A DNA stretch of 64,000 nucleotides from CAWIHK01 sp963835935. Lineage in GTDB: Bacteria > Bacteroidota > Ignavibacteria > UBA10030 > CAVZMI01. Of the stretch, positions 17,919-27,387 are shown in pieces; position 1 is the first letter of the stretch; each line of letters begins with the position of its first letter. The stretch spans positions 310,001-374,000 of the forward strand of contig CAWIHK010000006.1 of the NCBI GenBank assembly GCA_963835935.1. Reading direction: 5' to 3'. The position numbers and the translations under genes are program-made. Under the pieces are notes generated by a model, which made no database searches, was not told the DNA's origin, and saw nothing but the letters and a program-made list of their open reading frames with translations.

Positions 17919-18425
17919 TTATTGGTTTATCCTCGCTATTTGAAGGAAGTCTGATGAAAATTGATGTCCTTCGGCTTTAAATTGTGCCATGTTGATTTCA
18001 ATTTTTGGTTTTCCCTCTTCGACACCAAGACCGATCGAATTCATGCCGCTGCTGATTACTGAACGAACCCCTGAAAATGAGAGCACCTTATTTTTTGCAC
18101 AAGCTTCTTTTACTATCCCTGAACCGGCTGCCAGATATGCAATAGATGTTTCAGATAATCCTTCAAGCCCTTGATCGGTCCTCGAAGCCGACACCTTGAA
18201 TCCGGCTTTCTGAAAAAACATCACAATATCATCTTTAATATTTTCAGTTCCGTCATTATAAAAAACCACCACTGTGATTTGTGATTTTTCTTTTAACGTC
18301 ATATCGAAGTTAATGATCTTTTTTATGAGCATAACCTGGACATTGGCCGGGACGGCCATATCCTGTGCGGCACAAATAGTGGTTATGAAAAAAACCACTA
18401 TAAATAGAAGGAATCGGTGTTTCAT
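17919..18425 (-). CDS. YfiR-family (DUF4154-like) periplasmic protein
   Basis: A 168-aa secreted protein. The start at 18425 (MKHRFLLFIVVFFITTICAAQ) has GGAG 6 bases upstream and begins a signal peptide; an in-frame ATG at 18458 is less likely. The YfiR/HmsC-like pattern is visible: VQVMLIKKIINFD at the mature N-terminus, an ITVVVFY strand, and a C-terminal KIEINMAQFKAEGHQFSSDF followed by LQIARI, which matches the usual family ending. Characterised YfiR proteins are periplasmic inhibitors of diguanylate cyclases. No cyclase is in the window, so the partner is unknown. It lies 51 bases downstream of the TonB-dependent receptor, probably in one operon. Confidence 0.72.
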   Translation of the reverse strand: MKHRFLLFIVVFFITTICAAQDMAVPANVQVMLIKKIINFDMTLKEKSQITVVVFYNDGTENIKDDIVMFFQKAGFKVSASRTDQGLEGLSETSIAYLAAGSGIVKEACAKNKVLSFSGVRSVISSGMNSIGLGVEEGKPKIEINMAQFKAEGHQFSSDFLQIARINQ

Positions 18426-18476
18426 TTTATCTCCAGTATTCGATTTTATTCTTTTCATCTTCAGATCGCATATTTT

Positions 18477-20525
18477 TTATTTCCACTTAAAATCATAAGA
18501 AAGCCGTATTAGGAACTCTCTTGATGGACCGGGGAGCGGAGGATGCACGCTAAGATTTGTGTAATACGGCTGGATAAAATCATAGCGTGCATTGAAAATG
18601 TTGTATACACCGAAGCCAATATCAATTCCATGATCAAATACATTCTTAACGATTGCAAAAAGATTTAGAAGTACTACAGGTTGAAATTTCTTTAAAATAA
18701 GAATACTGTCGTTCTCGATGTCTATGAATCCATATCGTTTACCAAAAACAACAGCCGACGGGTTCACACTCATCCGGCCGTCGAAAAGAGCGATGCTTGC
18801 ATTTAGAATCCCTTTATGCTGGGCAAAGCCAAGAAGTGCGTTGGAATTTCCCGGGATCGTGTATTGATCGACTTGATTGTCATTAGCCACATAGAAGGAG
18901 TAATCTGCGTTGATATATCCCCACGGATTTTTCAGAGTGTAATCGAACTCCACTCCCCGTGTTCCGGTGTGAGAATAATTATAATATTCTTCATTGTTGT
19001 CAACGACCCCGTACACAATGGGATCGTTAATTGTGACATTAAAGATATTTGCTGAAATCATCATATTGTATTGAAGCTGGTAACCGAGTTCAAGTTCAAG
19101 GGCGGTTGTCCGTTCCGGTTTGATCGCGTTGTTCAATGTTATATTCATGATTGTTGGAGCTTTGAAATTTTGTCCATACAATAACTTAAAATTAAACTTG
19201 TCGATAATTTTTGTAATTCCGATCCACGGAACAAATGCCGCCGGAACGGCGCTATGTTTATCGAACCGGATCCCGGCGTTGACATTTACAATATTGCTGG
19301 TCCATAAGCTCTGAAGAAAAATGCCGACGTCATTGAAAGAGATTGAACTTAGAGAATCTGAAAAAAGATTTGATGTGCCGATTATATCAGGCGTTGCTGC
19401 CGATGCTGTAGCATGATCGAAGTACGCTTCAGTTCCAAGCGTGAGATACAGAAATGGAGTGACATCGCCCGAGAGAGTAATACTTCCTGTCGTCCGTTGA
19501 ACGGTTTTATCACTAAATAAACTTTGGGATAATGACGTATCGCCGGGAATGATAGTTGTTGATTCATACGGCTGCTGCCAAATATAACTTACACGCGGCG
19601 TCAAAGTAAGTTTGTTGGTTAATTTTATATCGTATGCGAGATCGCCGGTAACAGTTGGAAAATCTGTTTCGACCGTGAAAGGTATTGCCACGTCATAACC
19701 GTCTTCTTGTTCTGTATTGTATCGTTCGATTATTAATCGTCCACGCAGATTACCATAATTAGCTGAAAAATTAAAATTTAACGGTTTAAGGACATTGTTG
19801 CCTGCCATTTGAAAAGAGGAAGAATCTATTCCATAGTAGGTCGCATTGCTACGGTTTGCTTTGCCGAGAAACATAGAGGCTGAAAAACCGAAATCATCAA
19901 ATTGTTTCCCAAATGCAATGCTGAGATTGGATCGGCCAAAAACATCGCCCATTTGTCCGTACGTTCCGGAAATCCTGAAACCATCGAGGTCGCTCGGCGA
20001 TGCAGTGATGATATTGATGACGGCAAGCTCGGCAAATCCGCCGTAAAACGAAGAACCGGGCCCACGAATTATTTCAACACGTTCAATGAGATCGACCGGG
20101 AAACGATTGCCGAAGGGAATTGTCGCGTAAAGCAATTCATTCATCGGCATGCCGTCGATCATGACTAACACTTTTCCTTCATCGGCCCAGTTGCCACGGT
20201 TGCCTAATGAGGTAACGCCTTGCACATCCACGGCAAAAGCGAAACCGGGGACTAAATTCAAAACATCGATCATATCGCGGGCACCGGCGTTCCGAATTTC
20301 GTCTCGCTTGATAATCGTAACAGTCCCGGGAATTTCTTTCCTGCCCATCGGTTTCTTCGAAGCAACCTGAAGAAGATCGATATCCAGAAGTTGATCGAGC
20401 GAAAGTGAATCTAAATCTTCGATTGCCATTTTTGAGACATCCTGAGCGAGAGATGGATGATTAAGATTCGCCAGAAAAATAAAAACAAGATATATTATCC
20501 AGAATCTTTTTAAACATGATGGCAT
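18477..20525 (-). CDS. TonB-dependent outer-membrane receptor
   Basis: A 682-aa gated outer-membrane transporter. The start at 20525 (MPSCLKRFWIIYLVF) has GGAAGGA 9 bases upstream and gives a signal peptide. Order: an acidic segment (MAIEDLDSLSLDQLLDIDLL), a plug domain (~residues 50–170: RKEIPGTVTIIKRDEIRNAG, VMIDGMPMNE, VDLIERVEIIRGPGSSFYGG), then a ~500-residue barrel ending RLSYDFKWK. The substrate cannot be told from sequence. Co-occurrence with a YfiR-like protein is the only context. The 294-base divergent spacer to the ferredoxin gene should hold both promoters. Confidence 0.92.
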   Translation of the reverse strand: MPSCLKRFWIIYLVFIFLANLNHPSLAQDVSKMAIEDLDSLSLDQLLDIDLLQVASKKPMGRKEIPGTVTIIKRDEIRNAGARDMIDVLNLVPGFAFAVDVQGVTSLGNRGNWADEGKVLVMIDGMPMNELLYATIPFGNRFPVDLIERVEIIRGPGSSFYGGFAELAVINIITASPSDLDGFRISGTYGQMGDVFGRSNLSIAFGKQFDDFGFSASMFLGKANRSNATYYGIDSSSFQMAGNNVLKPLNFNFSANYGNLRGRLIIERYNTEQEDGYDVAIPFTVETDFPTVTGDLAYDIKLTNKLTLTPRVSYIWQQPYESTTIIPGDTSLSQSLFSDKTVQRTTGSITLSGDVTPFLYLTLGTEAYFDHATASAATPDIIGTSNLFSDSLSSISFNDVGIFLQSLWTSNIVNVNAGIRFDKHSAVPAAFVPWIGITKIIDKFNFKLLYGQNFKAPTIMNITLNNAIKPERTTALELELGYQLQYNMMISANIFNVTINDPIVYGVVDNNEEYYNYSHTGTRGVEFDYTLKNPWGYINADYSFYVANDNQVDQYTIPGNSNALLGFAQHKGILNASIALFDGRMSVNPSAVVFGKRYGFIDIENDSILILKKFQPVVLLNLFAIVKNVFDHGIDIGFGVYNIFNARYDFIQPYYTNLSVHPPLPGPSREFLIRLSYDFKWK

Positions 20526-20819
20526 ATTAAAATCCTTCCTAAATTTCAATAATAATACCCCACTATACTTTCGGAAGATTTTTCCGAAAACTTTATGATA
20601 TAGATAAGAAAAAATATCGTTCGAATGTTTCGAAGAATTGCGAGGGTAAGGCTATTTCTTCCATTGCTTGGATGGAAAAAATCTGAGACAACGCCGGAAA
20701 TTATATTGAGAAATAGCACATTAGTTGTATTTTTATTATATTAAAATTTTAGGGGAGTAAAACAACAGGAAGTTATATAGCGCCAAGGTTGAAGCGGTTC
20801 GCGCGAGGGATGATTAAAA
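20526..20819. other. Divergent intergenic region between TonB receptor and ferredoxin
   Basis: These 294 bases separate two divergently transcribed units. I see an A/T-rich stretch near 20720–20745 that could be a promoter for the ferredoxin side, but no convincing -35/-10 pair, operator palindrome or RNA structure. Confidence 0.4.
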
Positions 20820-21071
20820 ATGAAAGAAACTTATAGGAAATTACCGGAGAATGTTGCCGGGAAATATTTCGTTCTCGATTGCTGCAATGCATGTGGTTTA
20901 TGCAAATCGGTTGCGGATACATTATTCGATTCTAATAAAAAGGGAACATATTATTTTGTTTCCCGACAGCCTTCTTCAGCGGAAGAGCAGGCAATGATGG
21001 ACGAAGCAATCGAGTTTTGCGAAGTGAACGGGATCTGGTGGAAAGACCGAGAATTGCCCCCACAGCTTTAA
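20820..21071 (+). CDS. Single-cluster [4Fe-4S] ferredoxin
   Basis: An 83-aa soluble electron carrier. The cluster ligands are visible as CCNACGLC (CxxCxxC, residues ~21–28) plus a distal cysteine in EAIEFCEVNGIWW, the spacing of single [4Fe-4S] ferredoxins. It ends 20 bases before the NfnA start, with the two NADPH/ferredoxin transhydrogenase subunits following. It is therefore a reasonable candidate for the ferredoxin partner of that complex; this is inferred from position. Confidence 0.85.
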   Translation: MKETYRKLPENVAGKYFVLDCCNACGLCKSVADTLFDSNKKGTYYFVSRQPSSAEEQAMMDEAIEFCEVNGIWWKDRELPPQL

Positions 21072-21091
21072 CCCATGAGAAAAGGAAAAGC

Positions 21092-21952
21092 GTGTATAAG
21101 ATTGTAAGAAAAAATGATTTAGCCGCACAGGTGTGCCGGTATGTTATTGAAGCTCCTGACATAGTCAGGACAGCAAAGGCTGGACAGTTTGTAATAATTC
21201 GTGTTCATGATGAGGGTGAACGAATTCCAATAACCTTAGCCGATTGGGATAAGTCTGAAAACACGATCACTCTTTATGTCCAGGCGGTCGGCAAGACGAC
21301 GACATTCATGAGTAAAATGAAAGAGGGGGATTCACTTTCAGATGTTGTCGGTCCACTCGGTAACCCAAGCCATGTAGAATCCGGTAAGACACTTGTTGCC
21401 GTCGGTGGTGGATTTGGCATCGCGGCGATTCATCCGATTGTGCGAGCGCATAAAAATATTGGGAATCGAACAATATCCATCATCGGTGCGCGTTCGAAAG
21501 ATTTGATGCTCATGGAAGAGGAAATGAAAAAAATATCGGATGAACTTTTGATCGCGACGAATGATGGAAGCTACGGTACGAAGGGAATTGTAACGGATGT
21601 GTTGAAGTCACTTCTGGAGAGCGGTCGAAAAATTGATGTTTGCCTTGCGATAGGCCCGGTGGTGATGATGCGCGCTGTAAGCGATATGACCCGGCCATAC
21701 GGTGTAAAGACGCTTGTTAGTCTGAATCCGATTATGATGGATGGAACCGGTATGTGCGGCGCTTGCCGGGTGAGTGTAGACCATGAAACAAAATTCGCAT
21801 GTGTCGATGGACCGGAGTTCGATGGGCACGATGTCGATTTTGATCTCCTGCTCGCAAGACAGAAAATGTATTCTCCCCAAGAAAAAATTTCGATGGAAAT
21901 TTACCAACACGAATGCAAAATCTCAGAGCATCCGGAGACGAATGCATGGTAA
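21092..21952 (+). CDS. NfnA-type sulfide dehydrogenase / transhydrogenase FAD-NAD subunit
   Basis: A 286-aa FAD/NAD-binding protein with a [2Fe-2S] cluster. It is the small subunit of NADH-dependent ferredoxin:NADP+ oxidoreductase (NfnA), also annotated as sulfide dehydrogenase beta. The GTG at 21092 (VYKIVRKNDLA) is chosen because it fits the family N-terminus and follows AAAGGAAAA; an upstream in-frame ATG overlaps the ferredoxin gene. Visible: FAD region IPITLADWD, NAD region VAVGGGFGIAAIHPI, and cluster motif DGTGMCGACRV (~residue 215) with a later Cys in FACVDGPEF. It overlaps the next gene by 7 bases, the usual nfnAB arrangement. Confidence 0.88.
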   Translation: MYKIVRKNDLAAQVCRYVIEAPDIVRTAKAGQFVIIRVHDEGERIPITLADWDKSENTITLYVQAVGKTTTFMSKMKEGDSLSDVVGPLGNPSHVESGKTLVAVGGGFGIAAIHPIVRAHKNIGNRTISIIGARSKDLMLMEEEMKKISDELLIATNDGSYGTKGIVTDVLKSLLESGRKIDVCLAIGPVVMMRAVSDMTRPYGVKTLVSLNPIMMDGTGMCGACRVSVDHETKFACVDGPEFDGHDVDFDLLLARQKMYSPQEKISMEIYQHECKISEHPETNAW

Positions 21953-23376
21953 TGAATGCAAAGACAATCACCAATAAAGAGCGGATGAAAATTCCTCGTC
22001 ATCCGATGCCGGAACAGCCGCCTCAGGAACGTGTAAAAAATTTTTCCGAAGTTCCTCTGGGTTATACAGAAGAAACAGCAATTGAAGAAGCATTGCGTTG
22101 CCTGCAGTGTAAAAATCCAACATGCATGCAGGGTTGTCCTGTCTCGGTTCCCATCAAAGAATTTATTTTACTCGTGGCTGAAGGCCGATTCATGGAAGCC
22201 GCAAAAAAAATAAAAGAAACAAATGGATTACCTGCCATTTGCGGACGGGTCTGCCCTCAAGAAGAACAATGTGAAATAGTATGTTTGATAGGAAAGAAAA
22301 ACGAACCAGTAGCTATCGGCAGGCTCGAGCGGTTTGTTGCAGATTGGGAACGCGCACATGGTGTTATTGAAATTCCTGAACCAGCGCAACCGACGGGAAA
22401 AAAAGTTGCTATCGTCGGCGCTGGCCCGGCAGGATTGACATGCGCGGGTGATTTAGCAAAGTTGGGACATAAGGTAACTGTATTCGAAGCGCTTCATAAA
22501 CCGGGCGGCGTGTTAATGTACGGTATACCAGAATTTCGTCTTCCTAAAAAAATAGTCGAAGCAGAAGTCAATTACTTAAAGAGTTTGGGTGTTGAGATTA
22601 AATCTAATTTCGTAATAGGAATGACTCGCACGATAGATGAGCTGATTGAGATGGAAGGATATGATGCCGTGTTTGTCGGAACGGGAGCCGGCTTGCCGTA
22701 CTTTCTCAATGTGCCGGGAGAAAATCTAAACGGAGTGTATTCGGCAAATGAATTTCTGACACGTGTAAATTTAATGAAGGGTTATGAATTTCCAAACCAA
22801 TCCGACACACCGATTCCGATGGCAAAGCGGATAGCGGTTTTTGGCGGAGGAAATACGGCGATGGATTCTGCACGTACAGCGCTCCGGTTACCATCGACAC
22901 AAAAAGTGTACATCATGTACCGGCGTTCCGAAAAGGAAATGCCTGCCCGTATCGAGGAAATTCATCACGGAAAAGAGGAAGGAATAGAATTTTTATTTCT
23001 GACGAATCCATTAAAATTTATCGGCAGTGATGGATGGCTGAAAGCTGTCGAAGTTCAACGCATGGAATTAGGTGAGCCTGATGCATCAGGCCGCCGCCGT
23101 CCGGTTCCTATTCCAGGAAGCGAGTATACTCTGGAGATCGACGCGGCAATAATTGCAATCGGCAATGGTTCAAATCCGCTGATCTCCAAAACAACACCTG
23201 GATTGGAGACGAATAAAAGGGGGAACATAATTGCAGAACAACTTACCGGAAAAACTTCCCGCGCAAAAATATTCGCCGGCGGCGATATCGTCATCGGAGC
23301 GGCCACGGTCATCAAAGCCATGGGAGCGGGTAAGGATGCGGCGGTTGCAATACATAAGATGTTGATGAATCAATAA
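21946..23376 (+). CDS. NfnB / homotetrameric glutamate synthase (NADPH) subunit A
   Basis: A 476-aa flavoprotein. With the preceding subunit it most likely forms NfnAB, which bifurcates electrons between NADPH, NAD+ and ferredoxin. The ATG at 21946 is preferred (GGAG 8 bases upstream); 21952 is possible. Visible: two [4Fe-4S] sites (CLQCKNPTCMQGCPV near residue 50, CGRVCPQEEQCEIVC near 100), FAD-binding VGAGPAGLTCAGDLA (~157), NADPH-binding FGGGNTAMDSARTA (~298), and the closing GAATVIKAMGAGKDAA. The same family is often labelled GltA. The absence of a large glutamate synthase subunit and the nfnA partner favour NfnB. Confidence 0.9.
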   Translation: MVMNAKTITNKERMKIPRHPMPEQPPQERVKNFSEVPLGYTEETAIEEALRCLQCKNPTCMQGCPVSVPIKEFILLVAEGRFMEAAKKIKETNGLPAICGRVCPQEEQCEIVCLIGKKNEPVAIGRLERFVADWERAHGVIEIPEPAQPTGKKVAIVGAGPAGLTCAGDLAKLGHKVTVFEALHKPGGVLMYGIPEFRLPKKIVEAEVNYLKSLGVEIKSNFVIGMTRTIDELIEMEGYDAVFVGTGAGLPYFLNVPGENLNGVYSANEFLTRVNLMKGYEFPNQSDTPIPMAKRIAVFGGGNTAMDSARTALRLPSTQKVYIMYRRSEKEMPARIEEIHHGKEEGIEFLFLTNPLKFIGSDGWLKAVEVQRMELGEPDASGRRRPVPIPGSEYTLEIDAAIIAIGNGSNPLISKTTPGLETNKRGNIIAEQLTGKTSRAKIFAGGDIVIGAATVIKAMGAGKDAAVAIHKMLMNQ

Positions 23377-23767
23377 GCCGGCACTTCGCATCACCATTTC
23401 TTGCAAAATGTTTCTAAACGACGATCGCCACTTGGCACTGCGGTCATAGTAAAATTCATACATGAATTTTGTCACTAAAAAAACTTCACTTTTTATTTTT
23501 TTTCTTGACTTATGAAGAATAATTAATTATCATTCGTATATAAAGTTTCAATGTTCATCTTTTTTAGCGTATTTATTTTTCTTATTGGGCGACATTATAG
23601 GCAGGATTTACGAAGTGGCTAGGATGGCTATCAAGGATGTGGAGAGTTTTTTAGCATCCTAAAATACCTGCCGTAACTATAAAATATAGTATTACTGCCT
23701 CTTCAACGAGCCAGATCTTGCTAATGAGCTTGGTAATTATACTTATACAAAGGAGAAGTGTGCGCCT
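23377..23767. other. Intergenic region upstream of the secreted-protein block
   Basis: These 391 bases hold a 25-bp motif (from 23383) that recurs after the gene ending at 30365, a likely promoter at 23505–23533, and a long leader. The leader contains inverted words (e.g. AGGCAGG near 23601 and CCTGCC near 23668) that could fold. No gene is supported. Confidence 0.5.
23505..23533 (+). promoter_or_regulatory. Sigma70-like promoter for the 23.8-kb secreted-protein genes
   Basis: TTGACT, a 17-base spacer and TATCAT lie ~235 bases upstream of the 965-aa gene, preceded by a T-rich tract. If used, the mRNA has a long 5' leader. Confidence 0.5.
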
Positions 23768-26665
23768 ATGAGAGAAAGAAATAGTTTTACCTACTTATTC
23801 CTCCGAACAATAGTTTATGCGGTGTTACTCTCGGCAGTTGCCCTCGGCCAAATTCGGATACAAAAGAGTATTCGAATCAACCCGGGGATATCGACTGATG
23901 ATGCGCCGCCAACCCGTTTACATTACAACGGTTATCTTCACGATCTGTATGTTGAGTTTACGATTACACCTGCTGACCCCAACTTTCAACCATTATTGTG
24001 GTTATGGATGCGTCCCGAATGGACCGATGACTACGGGATGATTATCCCGGGTCAGATGGATGCATGTGAAGAATATAGACCACAGCTTAATACATATGTT
24101 GAAGAATACTTAGGCCAAGGATATTTTGCTGTAGCGCCGGAACATGGAGGGGGAAATCCAACAAACTATCCTTATACTCTCTCATGGAGAGCGTTTGTCG
24201 ATGGTAAAAAAATATACGGTATAGGGATGAATGGCGATAGTCTGATTTGCGACAGTGCGAATTTCGATGTTTATTATGATTATTATGACAATGGTATGCC
24301 ATGTCATAGTTTTTGGAATGTATGTTGGGAATTCTATATTTTCAATTTAAGCACGTTCGACAAACCTCTAACAGATAGAATAACGCAGGGAAAGGTGAAT
24401 GAGATTAGGTTCGATGGTGAAGTGATCGACCATAGAGTATCAACACCGCCACCGTATTGGTGTCCTGTAGTCGATCCGGTAACGGCGACAATAATAAAGG
24501 GAGATAAATACGCCCATCTGTGCACGGAGACCGATACTGCATCGCAGATAACCGGGTTGGCATATCAAGAAGCATTATATCTTGAGGTAGACAGAGACAT
24601 ACCCGATACAGCCGATCAATATTGTGTGGTTCAAACATCGACAAGAAATTTTACACGAACCGATACGGTTTATTATCTGCCGCACGATACACTTTTCGTT
24701 ACCTGTGAACCGAAACAGTTATACACAGGTGATACGGCGATAATTCATATCCATCAGAGGTTCGATGGGGTTGTCGATACGAATGAGTATTTTCAGTCAA
24801 GAGAAATCGGTATATTGGGAAACGATTATTACGGGACGTTGCTCGACGAGTGGGGCGATACTGCAACATATTTTCAAAATGTTACGGGTCAGTTATGGTT
24901 CATCGCGGCACAGGATTTAGACGCCGATAGTGTTTGCGCACAGATACGAGTGGGGCTTGCACCATCACTGCCTATGTGTTCTGTTGTACCTATGGGAACT
25001 GTACCTAATAGATCCGTTCCTATGGGAATTGTTTCCAAGGGACCTGTCCCTTTGGGAGCTTTACACTCTGGCCCTGTCTTGCTTGCAAAAAAAGGCAAAA
25101 AACCAACGCTTGCATTTAGCGGAAAGAAAAAATATAGACAGATAATGAATGAGCTGTTTAAACAGGAAACAAAAAATACCTTCACCGAAGGAACAAAGCC
25201 GAAGGATGCGGCCATTGTAAAAAGTGTAAAACAAGGTAAGAGAGCAAGACCAGAAAGTTTGATAAAGAAATCGGGGAAGATAAAAGACATTCAATTTCAA
25301 TATACGCAGGCAGGTTCGGATAGTATACCGATAAAGAGCCGCGATATACTATTAGGACAAACGAAATATTACTGGGCAACAGAAGATCCAGATGATGATA
25401 GCAAACTAATTATTCAAGAAAGTGAAACAGACCCGGGCAATTCGATTCCACCCGGTATAGTAGATGTAAATTTTACTGTAACGAAAAATGCTAATGATGA
25501 CAAACTTGGCGTATATTACGAGTATAAGAATGATAAAGGAAACGATTTGGGTAGAAATTGGTTCATCCGAATCATTGGTAGATATTGGGCACCGGCCAAA
25601 ACATACAAAGCTCATCTTTACGCAACGACATTGGATGGAACACGATCGGGTGATATTAGTATAGAAGTGAAGAAACCGGTGAGGTTATTTACCCCAGATC
25701 AAACATCCCTTGATACTTTCAATTTATCAAGAGATGTTTTCGACCATGAAATAAATATTGATGACACCTGTTGTTTTTATGGTGGTAAATACGGTATTCC
25801 TCCACAATTCTTAAAAGGGCAGATGGTCAAAGAAGCAGGACACAAAAACTTCGGGACATATACAGGTCTTGCGCCATCTTATCGATACGAACCTTTCTCA
25901 AAATATGCACAATTATCAAAGGCTTGGAAAGAAAGTTCAAAATATAATATCGGACTTTGGGTTGTAGATCCGAATAGAACAGGTCATGAAATGGGAACTG
26001 GGAAAGATGTCCCTGTTCATCATAATGTTTGTTACATGGATTACCCAAGATCACCAAAAACTGTTTGGGATATTCTTTGGGATCATTCAGAATTAGTTAA
26101 TATGAGTTCCGGTAAAAATGATATTCAACATAGGATTTACGGCTCACGGGTTAACGGTATAATGGTATTTCCGTATGATGATATCTCTGAAAAATATAAT
26201 GAGTTCTTAAGAAATGCATATATCTACTCCATATTAAATTCTACACAAAGTGTGGAGGATATTGCTCGTGGAGACATGATAGTTTTTTTAAGAGATAAGT
26301 GGAATGGTGGTACTAAAAAAATGATTGCTCAAACACGATTAGCAAGTTCGTATGGTTTATTGCAGATGATGTATGATAGAGCAGTTAGAGATGCTGGCTA
26401 TCCATGCAAAGATGCAAATATAAGCCCTGAAGATTTTAATGTGACAGAAACGAACATGATATATAGTATGAAGTACATGAAAAAAATACTGTTGAATGTA
26501 TTAACGCCTGCTGTTGAAGAAAATGGACAATGGCCTAATGGTTTTGAAAATTGGTTTAAGAACTATGTTTGGAGAATATGGAATACAGGCACAACACAAA
26601 AAGGATATGGATATTCAAATGATGTTTATTCAAACTCACAAAAATATTTACCACAAGATAAATGA
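23768..26665 (+). CDS. Large secreted protein with C-terminal lytic-transglycosylase-like (SLT) domain
   Basis: A 965-aa protein with a signal peptide (hydrophobic residues ~9–27, cut near ALGQ). The first ~400 residues are beta-rich and were not recognised. Three 10-residue repeats (PMGTVPNRSV, PMGIVSKGPV, PLGALHSGPV) follow near residues 408–437, then a basic linker. The last ~290 residues read like a divergent lysozyme-fold SLT domain. YGIPPQFLKGQMVKEAG has the catalytic Glu position (~690), SSYGLLQMMYDRAVRDAGY corresponds to the usual S-GLMQ motif (~860), TNMIYSMKYMKKIL corresponds to the repeat-helix motif, and a Tyr-rich NTGTTQKGYGYSNDVY corresponds to the AYN-G segment. Peptidoglycan or another glycan is the likely target. 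It overlaps nothing and is closely followed by two paralogous secreted proteins. Confidence 0.6.
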   Translation: MRERNSFTYLFLRTIVYAVLLSAVALGQIRIQKSIRINPGISTDDAPPTRLHYNGYLHDLYVEFTITPADPNFQPLLWLWMRPEWTDDYGMIIPGQMDACEEYRPQLNTYVEEYLGQGYFAVAPEHGGGNPTNYPYTLSWRAFVDGKKIYGIGMNGDSLICDSANFDVYYDYYDNGMPCHSFWNVCWEFYIFNLSTFDKPLTDRITQGKVNEIRFDGEVIDHRVSTPPPYWCPVVDPVTATIIKGDKYAHLCTETDTASQITGLAYQEALYLEVDRDIPDTADQYCVVQTSTRNFTRTDTVYYLPHDTLFVTCEPKQLYTGDTAIIHIHQRFDGVVDTNEYFQSREIGILGNDYYGTLLDEWGDTATYFQNVTGQLWFIAAQDLDADSVCAQIRVGLAPSLPMCSVVPMGTVPNRSVPMGIVSKGPVPLGALHSGPVLLAKKGKKPTLAFSGKKKYRQIMNELFKQETKNTFTEGTKPKDAAIVKSVKQGKRARPESLIKKSGKIKDIQFQYTQAGSDSIPIKSRDILLGQTKYYWATEDPDDDSKLIIQESETDPGNSIPPGIVDVNFTVTKNANDDKLGVYYEYKNDKGNDLGRNWFIRIIGRYWAPAKTYKAHLYATTLDGTRSGDISIEVKKPVRLFTPDQTSLDTFNLSRDVFDHEINIDDTCCFYGGKYGIPPQFLKGQMVKEAGHKNFGTYTGLAPSYRYEPFSKYAQLSKAWKESSKYNIGLWVVDPNRTGHEMGTGKDVPVHHNVCYMDYPRSPKTVWDILWDHSELVNMSSGKNDIQHRIYGSRVNGIMVFPYDDISEKYNEFLRNAYIYSILNSTQSVEDIARGDMIVFLRDKWNGGTKKMIAQTRLASSYGLLQMMYDRAVRDAGYPCKDANISPEDFNVTETNMIYSMKYMKKILLNVLTPAVEENGQWPNGFENWFKNYVWRIWNTGTTQKGYGYSNDVYSNSQKYLPQDK
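24989..25078 (+). repeat. Three in-frame 30-bp repeats inside the 965-aa gene
   Basis: Three consecutive 30-bp units encode PMGTVPNRSV, PMGIVSKGPV and PLGALHSGPV. A partial copy (PMCSVV) precedes them. The units differ from each other at many positions but keep the frame. Confidence 0.75.
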
Positions 26666-26676
26666 GGTGCATTACA

Positions 26677-27387
26677 ATGCGATTATTTATGATTATTATA
26701 CTTTGCTTCTGTTTAGATTTTTTTCTTGTCATTCAATGTTATTGTTACGAAGATGAATATGATACTATTGTTAATTCTATTGCAAGCAAAGTTGAAAAAT
26801 TGACTGGCAAGAAATATGATATTTCTGGTATTGATATTGACAAAGCTATAAATAATCCTGACGAAGATAGTGGGAAAATAAGGGATACTTACCATACCCT
26901 TGCTGGTTACTTTCTCTTTCTTGCAGAAGGTGAAACTGATGCGGAGTTAAATAAACCAAAAGGTTTTATTGGTCTTTATAGTTTTAAGACGGATTCCATA
27001 GTTTGGCATTCTGTTTTTTTATCTGATGATTTTTCAAGCGGAGCTATGGGAAGAGTGGAAGAAACCAATGAATTAAATGGGGATGGAAAAGTTGAAATGA
27101 TTATCGGACAGGCAAAAGGAGTCACGGGTAATGTAGAGCAATTATGGATTTTTAGTTGGGATGGCACTAATGGGAAGCTGATTACACAGATTGATAAATA
27201 TGGTCAATCGACAATTATCGTTTTAGGCGAGTCCTACAAATTAATAGATAATGATGGCGATGGTATATATGAAATTCAAGGGAAGGATCCTGACTCGGGG
27301 AAAATAATTACTTATAGCTGGAATGGATATCTCTATGGGAAGTGGGGCAAGTCCTCGAAGTATCTACTCGAAAGGAGAAAAAAATGA
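26677..27387 (+). CDS. Secreted protein with calcium-loop-like repeats, paralogous to the next gene
   Basis: A 236-aa predicted secreted protein; the start ATG at 26677 has GAGGTG 8 bases upstream and begins a hydrophobic signal (MRLFMIIILCFCLDFF). The family was not recognised. It contains FG-GAP/VCBS-like acidic loops, ELNGDGKVEMIIG (~residue 130) and LIDNDGDGIYEI (~190), and the motifs QLWIFSWDGTNG and YSWNGYLYGKW. Nearly its whole length aligns with the N-terminal third of the following protein (DYLNQDGKVE-, RLWIFTWDGKNG-, DIDGDGILEI-type motifs). The final ATGA overlaps the next start, so the two are translationally coupled. Confidence 0.7.
   Translation: MRLFMIIILCFCLDFFLVIQCYCYEDEYDTIVNSIASKVEKLTGKKYDISGIDIDKAINNPDEDSGKIRDTYHTLAGYFLFLAEGETDAELNKPKGFIGLYSFKTDSIVWHSVFLSDDFSSGAMGRVEETNELNGDGKVEMIIGQAKGVTGNVEQLWIFSWDGTNGKLITQIDKYGQSTIIVLGESYKLIDNDGDGIYEIQGKDPDSGKIITYSWNGYLYGKWGKSSKYLLERRKK

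Noticed and set aside
21946..23376. Annotation as glutamate synthase small subunit
   Set aside because: No large subunit is near and the gene overlaps the nfnA-type gene, so NfnB is the better call.
24889..25290. Minus-strand open frame of 133 codons
   Set aside because: Mirror of the repeat and linker region in the 965-aa secreted protein; hydrophobic content comes from antisense codons.
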